9,264 nt of DNA from an uncultured Bacilli bacterium. GTDB lineage: Bacteria > Bacillota_I > Bacilli_A > RF39 > UBA660. Where the stretch lies: positions 1 to 9,264 of the forward strand of contig CAJTLA010000055.1 in NCBI GenBank assembly GCA_910576985.1. Reading direction: 5' to 3'. Every line of letters starts with the position of its first letter. Within the stretch, counting starts at the first letter, position 1. Position numbers and translations under genes: made by a program. Of the stretch, positions 1 to 4,963 are shown piece by piece. The notes beneath the pieces were generated by a model that saw only the letters and a program-made list of their open reading frames with translations, was not told the origin of the DNA and made no database searches.

Positions 1-1014
1 TATAGAAATGTGTCTGTCGGAACAACAATACCAGAGAGTGCAATAAATGCATACTTTGTATGGATCCCAAGATATGAATATCAGTATACAAATTTAAGTA
101 CAAGTTATGCAGGAGGAAGCCAGACACAACCAGGACAGATAAATATCAATTTCATAGCAACAAGCAAAACAAGTCCAACAACAAATTATAAGATACATCC
201 AGCATTTACATTTGGGTCAACACAGTTAGCAGGGATATGGGTAGGAAAATTTGAAACAAGTGCAGCATTAGGAAGTACATGTTACACAAGTCCAAGTATT
301 AATAATTGTAATAATACAAGCCAGAGTCCATATATAAAACCAAATGTAAGTCCAATGACGTATCAAGATGTAAGTACTAGTTTTGCAACAGCGCGGAAGT
401 TCAGTGCATCAGGAAATAGTTATGGAATAAGTACGAGTGCAGATGCGCATATGATGAAGAACAGTGAATGGGGAGCAGTAGCGTATTTGTCACAAAGTAA
501 ATATGGAAAATATGGAAATAGTAGTTATAGTGGAGTAAATAAGGAAGTGTATATAAATAATAATAATAGATATATAACGGGCTGTAGTGCAGGAGCACCA
601 AGTAGTAGTTCAACGAGTTCATGTACAAATACATATAATGTAAGTCCAGGAGGGACAGGAGCAAGTACATCAGGAACGATATATGGGGTATATGACATGA
701 ATGGAGGAACATATGAACATGTAATGGGAGTATATAGTAATACAATAGGGGCATCAGGATTTAGTAGTTTACCAGCAAGTAAGTATTACGATAATTATAC
801 AAGTAGCAGTACAATATATTACGGACATGCGTTAAGTGAGACGAGCGAATGGTATTCCGACTACGCCTACTTCGTCAGTTCGAGTGACCCGTGGTTCATT
901 CGTGGTGGAGTCTCTAACGATTCGACGGGTGCAGGAGTGTTCAGCGCCATCAACGCAGGAAACGCAGGTGGTGCGTTCAGCAGCCTCTCGTTCCGGGTAT
1001 CTCTACTTGACTAA
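1..1014 (+). CDS. FGE-sulfatase/C-type-lectin-fold surface protein, DGR-target-like (5' partial)
   Basis: The reading frame is open to the left edge (it enters as Tyr-Arg-Asn-Val), so the true start lies upstream and the GTG at 10 is not a credible start. The visible ~337 residues are rich in Ser, Thr, Asn, Gly and Tyr. Recognisable blocks are AYFVWIPRYEYQY near the front, HPAFTFG and GIWVGKFETS, then MMKNSEWGAVAYLS, then VYDMNGGTYEHVMG. The C-terminus runs WYSDYAYFV, PWFIRGG, GAGVF, ending SFRVSLLD. This order is typical of formylglycine-generating-enzyme-like (SUMF1-like, C-type lectin fold) domains common in gut Firmicutes. The RGG...AGVF...SFR ending is the shape seen in DGR variable proteins. 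A ligand-binding surface protein is more likely than an enzyme, since no catalytic cysteine pair is evident. The N-terminus, where a secretion or prepilin signal would be, is outside the window. The stop is TAA. Confidence 0.75.
   Translation, partial: YRNVSVGTTIPESAINAYFVWIPRYEYQYTNLSTSYAGGSQTQPGQININFIATSKTSPTTNYKIHPAFTFGSTQLAGIWVGKFETSAALGSTCYTSPSINNCNNTSQSPYIKPNVSPMTYQDVSTSFATARKFSASGNSYGISTSADAHMMKNSEWGAVAYLSQSKYGKYGNSSYSGVNKEVYINNNNRYITGCSAGAPSSSSTSSCTNTYNVSPGGTGASTSGTIYGVYDMNGGTYEHVMGVYSNTIGASGFSSLPASKYYDNYTSSSTIYYGHALSETSEWYSDYAYFVSSSDPWFIRGGVSNDSTGAGVFSAINAGNAGGAFSSLSFRVSLLD
841..1002 (+). other. Candidate DGR variable region (VR) at the gene's 3' end
   Basis: Seen directly: from about 835 the codons change from AGT/ACA/ATA/GGA-type to C- or G-ending ones (ACG AGC, then TCC GAC TAC GCC TAC TTC GTC, later TTC AGC GCC ATC AAC). 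Hand counting gives 94 G+C in 841-1010 (about 55%), against 23 of 60 (about 38%) in 661-720. Clusters of NNC codons at the C-terminus of a lectin-fold protein are the footprint expected when AAC/AAT codons of a template repeat are mutagenised at adenines. Known: DGR VRs sit at the 3' end of such genes and end in a GC-rich initiation-of-mutagenic-homing (IMH) segment; TCGTTCCGGGTATCT near the end (989-1003) could be that segment. Inferred: the boundaries are approximate. No template repeat or reverse transcriptase is in the window, so a recombining cassette in a multicopy gene family remains possible. Confidence 0.55.
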
Positions 1015-1035
1015 CTTTATACAATCTCTATTTAG

Positions 1036-1070
1036 TTGTCTAACCTAAAATTATTAGAATGTGTTATAAT
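1036..1070 (+). promoter_or_regulatory. Promoter of the mini transcription unit
   Basis: A perfect TATAAT at 1065-1070 is preceded by TGT (1062-1064), giving an extended -10. No good -35 stands at 17 bp; TTGTCT at 1036-1041 is too far upstream to be the usual partner. The extended -10 alone could suffice. It faces the 12-codon ORF at 1100. Confidence 0.5.
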
Positions 1071-1099
1071 GAAATTGTAGGAAAAGGGAGGGATAAAAT

Positions 1100-1138
1100 A
1101 TGTTAAAGTGGTTAAGAAAACATCTAATTTGGATTTAA
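1100..1138 (+). CDS. 12-aa cationic amphipathic peptide ORF
   Basis: ATG at 1100 follows a very strong SD (AGGGAGGG, 1086-1093) at good spacing and encodes MLKWLRKHLIWI, then TAA. The peptide has two Trp, three Lys/Arg and one His, with the hydrophobic residues L2, L5, L9 and I12 on one helical face, so it would be membrane-active or membrane-associated. It sits in a complete unit: extended -10 at 1065, this ORF, then an intrinsic terminator ending at about 1186, a transcript of roughly 110 nt. No family is recognised. Possibilities are a type-I-toxin-like or signalling peptide, a leader peptide, or a small RNA whose SD-ATG pairing is fortuitous. Such a short ORF cannot be proven from sequence alone; the strong SD is the main support. 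Confidence 0.4.
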   Translation: MLKWLRKHLIWI

Positions 1139-1147
1139 ACAAAAAGA

Positions 1148-1187
1148 AAAAACTCTTGGATCGAAGAAAATATCTAAGAGTTTTTTC
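1148..1187 (+). terminator. Intrinsic terminator of the mini transcription unit
   Basis: Arms 1148-1161 (AAAAACTCTTGGAT) and 1172-1185 (ATCTAAGAGTTTTT) form a 14-bp stem with one G-U pair and a 10-nt loop. The stem runs into a T6 tract at 1181-1186. It separates the mini unit from the next gene. Confidence 0.85.
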
Positions 1188-1251
1188 TATACTAATTATT
1201 GACATGGATTTTAAAAAATTTTTCTTTATATTTTAGAACTTCACAAAAATC

Positions 1252-1260
1252 TGTTATAAT
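1252..1260 (+). promoter_or_regulatory. Extended -10 promoter for the CPBP-like gene
   Basis: TGTTATAAT is a consensus TATAAT (1255-1260) with a TG extension. It lies 27 bp before the ATG at 1288. The -35 region is A/T-rich without a clear TTGACA; a TTGACA at 1199-1204 is too distant to pair with it. Confidence 0.55.
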
Positions 1261-1287
1261 AAAAATAAAGATAGGGAAGTGTTACAA

Positions 1288-1962
1288 ATGATAAAAAAAG
1301 AAGACTTTGGAAAAAAATGTTTACTCAGCATTAGTGTGATTTTACTTTATTTTTTCTGGCCAACCCTTATGAAAGCATTCTGGGAAACATTTGGTGGAAA
1401 AACAACCACGGGAATGATGATCTACAGCTTAATTGGATATATTGTTTTAATGATCATTTTATTTACAATTTATAAAAAACAACTAAAAGAAGATTATCAA
1501 ATACTAAAGCAAAACTTGAAAAAAAACATACTCAGTATTTTAAAATATACAGGCATACTATTTTTTACCATGATTATCTGTAAAATGATAATACAATCAA
1601 TTTTTCACATTGAAACCATTCAAAACGAAATACAACTATGGGGACAATTTGAAGAATATCCATTGATTATGCTGATTACCTTAACAATATATTATCCAAT
1701 TGTAGAAGTGATCGTTTTTCAAAAAACAATCAGACAAGTGATATCAAACCCTTGGATATTTATCATTACTAGTTCTTTATTTTTTGGATATTTTAATATT
1801 GCCTTTGAAGAACTTACCTTATCAACACTTGCAACGACATTACCATATATTGCTTCAAATGCATTACTAGCTTTTAGTTACTACAAAAAAAATACCATTA
1901 TGGCACCAATTGGAATTAAAATGCTATATAATTTTATTGTGACAATTATTAGTTTCGTTTAA
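1288..1962 (+). CDS. CPBP/CAAX-protease-like membrane protein with degenerate active site
   Basis: This is a 224-aa polytopic membrane protein. The ATG at 1288 is chosen because AGGGAAG (1273-1279) lies 8 nt upstream; an in-frame GTG at 1279 overlaps that SD. Hydrophobic segments lie at about residues 12-28, 43-62, 81-106, 125-145, 156-173 and 181-198, with a tail segment at 205-224. The C-terminal half aligns by eye with CPBP (CAAX amino-protease/bacteriocin-processing) intramembrane proteases: the usual P-I-V-E-E-x3-R block is PIVEVIVFQ (E140-V141, Q145), the F-x3-H block is FGYFN (F166 to N170), and the H-x3-N block has Lys (K211 to N215). Second Glu, Arg and both His are thus missing, so proteolysis is unlikely; a structural or partner-binding role is inferred. 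The 49-aa gene follows 12 bp downstream, its SD overlapping this stop. Confidence 0.6.
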   Translation: MIKKEDFGKKCLLSISVILLYFFWPTLMKAFWETFGGKTTTGMMIYSLIGYIVLMIILFTIYKKQLKEDYQILKQNLKKNILSILKYTGILFFTMIICKMIIQSIFHIETIQNEIQLWGQFEEYPLIMLITLTIYYPIVEVIVFQKTIRQVISNPWIFIITSSLFFGYFNIAFEELTLSTLATTLPYIASNALLAFSYYKKNTIMAPIGIKMLYNFIVTIISFV

Positions 1963-1974
1963 AGGAGGATTTTT

Positions 1975-2124
1975 ATGTTTGAAAATATTCAATTGCTGGC
2001 TGTCCAAGTAGGAGCGATTGCCGGAAACGCAAATAACGCCTCCAATTTAAACTATGTCATTATAGGACTGGTAGTGATTATTGTCATTTTAATCATAGCC
2101 ACATTACTTGGAAATAAGAAATAG
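1975..2124 (+). CDS. 49-aa single-pass membrane peptide
   Basis: ATG at 1975 follows AAAGGAGG (1961-1968), a near-perfect SD that overlaps the TAA of the CPBP-like gene, so the two are probably co-transcribed. The 49 residues begin MFENIQLLAVQVGAIAG, followed by a polar NANNASNLN stretch. A strongly hydrophobic helix (about residues 28-45, rich in Ile/Val/Leu) then ends in LLGNKK. The positive tail predicts a cytoplasmic C-terminus and an outside N-terminus. No family is recognised. The strong SD, clean membrane topology and tight placement between two genes support it as real. It may be a partner of the degenerate CPBP-like protein or simply a small envelope protein. Confidence 0.7.
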   Translation: MFENIQLLAVQVGAIAGNANNASNLNYVIIGLVVIIVILIIATLLGNKK

Positions 2125-2127
2125 TAC

Positions 2128-2160
2128 ACACTATTTTTTGTTGTGGGAAAAAAATAGTGT
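2128..2160 (+). repeat. 12-bp inverted repeat abutting the obg promoter
   Basis: ACACTATTTTTT (2128-2139) and AAAAAATAGTGT (2149-2160) are perfect complements around a 9-nt loop (GTTGTGGGA). The right arm runs directly into the TATAAT at 2160-2165. There is no T-tract after the stem, so it is a weak terminator at best; it could be an operator or a processed RNA end for the upstream genes. Confidence 0.6.
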
Positions 2161-2165
2161 ATAAT
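2138..2165 (+). promoter_or_regulatory. Probable obg promoter
   Basis: The -10 TATAAT lies at 2160-2165. A poor -35 (TTGTTG, 2138-2143) stands 16 bp upstream, inside the inverted repeat. The -10 is 25 bp before the obg ATG. Confidence 0.5.
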
Positions 2166-2190
2166 AAACAAACAGAAAGGAATGAAAAAC

Positions 2191-3465
2191 ATGTTTATAG
2201 ATGAAGTCATTGTGGAACTACTAGCTGGAAACGGCGGAGATGGCTGTATGGCATTTAGAAGAGAAAAATATATTGCAATGGGTGGACCATATGGAGGAAA
2301 TGGTGGAAAAGGATCAGACATCATTTTTGAAGTAGACGAAGGATTAAATACATTAATTGATCTTCGATATAAAAGAATTATCAAAGGAAATAAAGGAGAA
2401 AATGGACTTGGAAAAGGAATGCATGGAAAAAGTGCAAATGACATTATTGTTAAAGTTCCACCAGGTACTGTTGTTACTGATTTAGAAACAGGATTTATTA
2501 TTGCTGACTTAACAAAAAATAAAGAACAAGCCATTATTGCCAAAGGTGGAAGAGGGGGAAGAGGAAATATTGCGTTTGCAACTCGTTCTAATCCAGCACC
2601 ATCTTTCGCAGAAAATGGAGAACCAGGAGAAATAAGAAAAATCAAAGTGGAATTAAAACTATTAGCCGATGTAGGATTAGTCGGATTACCAAGTGTTGGA
2701 AAATCAACATTCATCTCTAAAATATCTGCAGCCAAACCTAAAATTGCTGAATATCACTTTACCACACTAAAACCAAATTTGGGCGTTGTAAAGACTAAAG
2801 ATAGTAGAAGTTTTGTTGTAGCCGATTTGCCAGGATTAATTGAAGGAGCATCACTAGGAGAAGGATTAGGGGACCGATTTTTAAAACACATAGAAAGAAC
2901 GAGAGTTATTGCTCATATTATTGATATGGGAGGAATAGAAGGAAGAGACCCAATCGAAGATTACCAACTAATCAATCAAGAACTAAAAAATTTCAACGAA
3001 AAAATTCTAGAAAAACCACAAATTGTGATTGCCAATAAAATGGATATAGAAAACGCAAACAAAAACTTAAAACGATTTCAAAAAAAGATCAAAGTTCCAG
3101 TGTATCCTATATCCGCTTTGATGAATCAAAACATAGATCAAGTATTAATCGCATTAGCAGACTTACTGGAAACGATACCAAAACTTCCTCTTTACGAAGA
3201 CACAAAATTTGAAAGTCATGTATTATATCAATTTAAAGAAGAAGCACCATTTAAAGTTCAAAACGAAGGAAACGGAGTTTGGACCATCCGAGGAGAAAAA
3301 ATTGAAAAACTACTTCGTATGACTAGATTCAATACAGATGAAGCAGCCCTTAGATTTGCAAGCAAATTAAGAAAATTTGGGATTGATGACAAACTAAGAG
3401 AATTAGGTGCAAAAGAAGGGGATACCATTCGTATTTTAGATCTAGAATTTGAATATAAGGAGTAG
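2191..3465 (+). CDS. obg: Obg/CgtA GTPase
   Basis: This essential GTPase binds the 50S subunit and acts in late ribosome assembly and the stringent response. The start is ATG 2191, since AAAGGA (2176-2181) is 9 nt away and the protein then opens MFIDEV, matching the family's MFxD; an ATG at 2182 would abut the SD. The 424 residues are full length. The Gly-rich Obg fold covers about 1-158 (AFRREKY at 21-27, GGKGSD, PPGTVV at 90-95, GGRGGRGN at 119-126). The G domain follows with G1 GLPSVGKST (165-173), G2 TTLKPNLG, G3 DLPG (212-215), G4 NKMD (282-285) and G5 SA (308-309). The C-terminal OCT domain, found in Firmicute Obg, spans about 345-424. In many Firmicutes obg follows rplU-rpmA; here it follows small membrane-protein genes and has its own promoter. 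Confidence 0.97.
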   Translation: MFIDEVIVELLAGNGGDGCMAFRREKYIAMGGPYGGNGGKGSDIIFEVDEGLNTLIDLRYKRIIKGNKGENGLGKGMHGKSANDIIVKVPPGTVVTDLETGFIIADLTKNKEQAIIAKGGRGGRGNIAFATRSNPAPSFAENGEPGEIRKIKVELKLLADVGLVGLPSVGKSTFISKISAAKPKIAEYHFTTLKPNLGVVKTKDSRSFVVADLPGLIEGASLGEGLGDRFLKHIERTRVIAHIIDMGGIEGRDPIEDYQLINQELKNFNEKILEKPQIVIANKMDIENANKNLKRFQKKIKVPVYPISALMNQNIDQVLIALADLLETIPKLPLYEDTKFESHVLYQFKEEAPFKVQNEGNGVWTIRGEKIEKLLRMTRFNTDEAALRFASKLRKFGIDDKLRELGAKEGDTIRILDLEFEYKE

Positions 3466-3479
3466 AAGAAACAAATACC

Positions 3480-3513
3480 AAAAGAACTAAACTTCAAATT
3501 TAGTTCCTTTTTT
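3480..3513. terminator. Convergent terminator between obg and the DUF192-like gene
   Basis: GAACTAAA (3484-3491) and TTTAGTTC (3499-3506) form an 8-bp stem with a 7-nt loop, followed on the + strand by a T6 tract (3508-3513). On the - strand the stem is followed by TTTT, so it may serve both directions. It includes the stop and last codons of the minus-strand gene. Confidence 0.75.
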
Positions 3514-3774
3514 AACACTCACAGAACCGACTGGAAACTCATAAGTATAATATCCATCCTTAACTGGTAAAACAACCCTCCAAGGAGAAACGACTTTACA
3601 AAACAAAACAACATGTTCTAGATTGGTAATAATGACAAAGATTGGAATTCTCATAAAAAAAGTATGGATACTATTACACCTTGGAAAACAAAGTGCTTGT
3701 TTGATATTTTTTTGAAACATAAGACCCAAAAAGCGACTTTTAAAAGTAGAACAAACAATGACTTTAGTTGACAT
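3487..3774 (-). CDS. DUF192-family-like protein
   Basis: This is a 95-aa protein with no signal peptide. By eye it matches short DUF192 (PF02643-type) proteins: an early VCST-x2-SR, RFLGLMF (14-20), the SIHTFFMR-x-PI signature (35-44), a central proline (P64) and the terminal E-F-P-x-G (79-83). The usual Asp after the PI block is replaced here by Phe (F46). The biochemical role of the family is unknown. In several genomes DUF192 genes sit beside Tad/Flp pilus or secretion genes (from general knowledge), which fits the Flp-like pilin divergently encoded next door. The start ATG (3774) has GGTGAT 3 nt upstream, pairing with the inner part of the anti-SD. A strong promoter precedes it. The 3' end lies inside the terminator shared with obg. 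Confidence 0.65.
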   Translation of the reverse strand: MSTKVIVCSTFKSRFLGLMFQKNIKQALCFPRCNSIHTFFMRIPIFVIITNLEHVVLFCKVVSPWRVVLPVKDGYYTYEFPVGSVSVKKGTKFEV

Positions 3775-3789
3775 ATTATCACCATATTT

Positions 3790-3818
3790 ACTATAACATA
3801 GAAAAAAAGATTTGACAA
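3790..3818 (-). promoter_or_regulatory. DUF192-like gene promoter
   Basis: On the minus strand, TTGTCA (3818-3813), a 17-bp spacer and TATAGT (3795-3790) preceded by TGT make a near-consensus promoter with an extended -10. The -35 hexamer is the same DNA, shifted by one base, as the -35 of the divergent pilin promoter. Confidence 0.75.
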
Positions 3819-3840
3819 ATAGAATAAAGCGTTATAAAAT
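3812..3840 (+). promoter_or_regulatory. Flp-like pilin gene promoter
   Basis: TTGACA (3812-3817), a 17-bp spacer and TAAAAT (3835-3840) precede the pilin ATG by 31 bp. A TATAAA at 3833-3838 would give only 15 bp. The -35 is consensus and overlaps the divergent promoter's -35. Confidence 0.7.
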
Positions 3841-3871
3841 GAATATAGAGTAACATTGGAGGTAAAGGTAT

Positions 3872-4072
3872 ATGAAAAGATGGAATCAAAAAGGACAAGC
3901 GTTAGTAGAATATTTACTGATTATTGCAGTAATTAGTGTCGTTGTAATCAGTATTGTGAAACTGTTTGGTGGTTATTTACAAGATTCAATGACAAAATCT
4001 TCATGTGCCTTAGTAGATAAAGTATACGTAGAAGGCGCAAAACCTGGAGAAGGAATGTGTGTAGACAAATAA
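3872..4072 (+). CDS. Flp/class III-type pilin-like protein
   Basis: This 66-aa protein starts at an ATG 8 nt after GGAGGT (3858-3863). The N-terminus MKRWNQKG is followed by QALVEYLL. That is a prepilin-type cleavage site after G8, with the conserved Glu at mature position 5 and Tyr at 6, as in Flp (Tad) pilins. A single hydrophobic helix (about 15-34) forms the pilin stalk. The short C-terminal region has two cysteines (C45 and C63) that could form a disulfide outside the cell. Mature Flp-like subunits need a prepilin peptidase and Tad ATPase/membrane proteins, none of which is encoded here, so the gene is an orphan within the window. It could instead be a secreted pseudopilin. A terminator starts directly after the stop. 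Confidence 0.7.
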   Translation: MKRWNQKGQALVEYLLIIAVISVVVISIVKLFGGYLQDSMTKSSCALVDKVYVEGAKPGEGMCVDK

Positions 4073-4098
4073 AAAGTGATGAACAATCACTTTTTTTA
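4071..4098. terminator. Bidirectional terminator between pilin and vanY-like gene
   Basis: AAAAAGTGAT (4071-4080) and ATCACTTTTT (4086-4095) form a 10-bp stem with a 5-nt loop. The + strand has a T7 tract (4091-4097) and the - strand reads TTTTTATTTG after the stem. The stop codons of both convergent genes fall in or at its edges. Confidence 0.85.
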
Positions 4099-4770
4099 TA
4101 AATATTTATCATAATATTCTTCTAATGTTAAACCTTCCTCATAGATGATGTTAGCGATCTCAACACCAACATAGCGATAATGCCATGGCTCATATTTAAA
4201 CCCTGTAATTCCTTCTTTCCCTTTTGGATATCGCAAAATAAATCCATACCTATGAGCGTTTTCCCTCATCCAAGGAAATTCCATAGAAACTTCAAATTCG
4301 TCATAATCATCATTGGACCCAGCTACATCAACCGCCAAACCAGTTTGATGTTCCGAATGTCCTGGTTTTGCAGAACACTCTAAAGCATACACTTCTCCTT
4401 TATCAGCAACATACTCTTCAAATAATTTTTTTTGATAATCATAATCGCGATAAGCAGAAGTGGCAATGATCCGAAACCCTAAAGTTTCAGCCTCTTTACT
4501 TAAACTCTCAAAAGCCTCTTTTGCTTCTTTACGAAGTTGTTTATTTTCATAAGCATAAGAAGTAGAAATTGTTTCTAAATCATTTGGAATATAACGATCG
4601 TCTAATTTATAAGTTTTGTTAACAAGAACCATGATTGCTTCTGGATGATCAATAGACTTGATATTTTTATAAAAATTTTTCCCAAATAAATCAATATCTT
4701 TCGTATAAAATAATAAAATTAAAATCACTAAAACAACATAAACTGCGTATCGAAACCGTTTTTCATTCAT
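4096..4770 (-). CDS. VanY-like M15B D,D-carboxypeptidase (membrane-anchored, short form)
   Basis: This enzyme is predicted to remove the terminal D-Ala from peptidoglycan stem peptides, acting outside the membrane. The start is ATG 4770 (224 aa), behind GGTGAT at 4-nt spacing; an upstream in-frame ATG at 4803 lacks an SD and overlaps a terminator. A membrane anchor lies at about residues 8-22. The peptidase domain holds SAYRDYDYQ (105-113), GHSEHQTGLAVDV (137-149) and EPWHYRYVG (194-202). Predicted zinc ligands are H141, D148 and H197, with E194 as catalytic base, all present. It closely resembles the paralogue at 6210 in these blocks but lacks that protein's N-terminal helical region. No van ligase genes are nearby, so a wall-remodelling role is more likely than vancomycin resistance. 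Confidence 0.88.
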   Translation of the reverse strand: MNEKRFRYAVYVVLVILILLFYTKDIDLFGKNFYKNIKSIDHPEAIMVLVNKTYKLDDRYIPNDLETISTSYAYENKQLRKEAKEAFESLSKEAETLGFRIIATSAYRDYDYQKKLFEEYVADKGEVYALECSAKPGHSEHQTGLAVDVAGSNDDYDEFEVSMEFPWMRENAHRYGFILRYPKGKEGITGFKYEPWHYRYVGVEIANIIYEEGLTLEEYYDKYL

Positions 4771-4782
4771 AGAAATCACCAA

Positions 4783-4788
4783 TACAGT
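4783..4788 (-). promoter_or_regulatory. Possible -10 of the short vanY-like gene
   Basis: On the minus strand TATACT lies 12 to 18 nt before the chosen ATG at 4770, directly after the T-rich tail of the preceding terminator. No clear -35 is seen. The very short leader makes this tentative; the position was read by eye and may be off by a base. Confidence 0.3.
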
Positions 4789-4794
4789 ATATGC

Positions 4795-4827
4795 AAAAAA
4801 CAAAAAAATAGGAACATGTCCTATTTT
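4795..4827 (-). terminator. Intrinsic terminator upstream of the short vanY-like gene
   Basis: On the minus strand AAAATAGGA (4827-4819) and TCCTATTTT (4813-4805) form a 9-bp stem with a 5-nt loop. It is followed by a run of T residues, then G and six more T (to about 4795). It would stop readthrough from dacA, or end a short transcript arising in the 4828-4930 gap. A second terminator already closes dacA. Confidence 0.75.
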
Positions 4828-4958
4828 ATATTACCCATCATATGAACTATAAAGGAACCTGTAATAAAAATAATGAGAATGAACCTTTTCCATATTTTTG
4901 ACCATATAGAGTATATAACAGACTTTTTAAAATAAAAAGATATTACATCAAAATGCAA
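4821..4958 (-). other. Dubious 45-aa membrane-like ORF downstream of dacA
   Basis: In one minus-strand frame a TTG at 4958, with TGGAG just upstream, opens 45 codons ending in TAG. They include KIWKRFILIIFITGSF, a plausible membrane helix. Against it: the start lies inside the dacA terminator, there is no ATG start, and AT-rich DNA gives hydrophobic frames by chance. It is recorded because this 125-bp gap holds no other gene yet is bounded by two terminators on the same strand. Confidence 0.15.
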
Positions 4959-4963
4959 TATCT
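4928..4963 (-). terminator. dacA terminator enclosing its stop codon
   Basis: On the minus strand AGATATTGCAT (4963-4953) pairs with ATGTAATATCT (4948-4938), an 11-bp stem with one G-U and a TTTG loop, followed by TTTTTATTTT. The TGA of dacA (4950-4948) falls at the loop. The G-U pair becomes an A-C mismatch on the + strand, so it favours minus-strand use. Confidence 0.8.

Noticed and set aside
401..754. Long minus-strand frame opposite the lectin-fold gene
   Set aside because: It is Tyr/Leu/His-rich, the mirror of the repetitive AGT/ATA codons on the + strand. It has no SD, and the + strand has clear domain motifs.
836..1048. Plus-strand frame MRRANGIP... overlapping the variable region
   Set aside because: It is an out-of-frame shadow made possible by the GC-rich segment and lacks an SD. 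The lectin-fold frame has family motifs throughout.
1199..1232. TTGACA at 1199 as the promoter -35 of the CPBP-like gene
   Set aside because: The nearest acceptable -10-like sequences give spacers of 19-22 bp and are poor. The extended -10 at 1252-1260 explains transcription better.
1015..1287. Template repeat of a DGR just downstream of the variable region
   Set aside because: I read this stretch for similarity to 841-1002 on the + strand and found none; it is AT-rich and accounted for by promoters, the 12-codon ORF and a terminator.
2052..2735. Minus-strand frame opposite the 5' part of obg
   Set aside because: Its Pro/Phe-rich product mirrors obg's Gly-rich codons, and it has no SD or recognisable domain.
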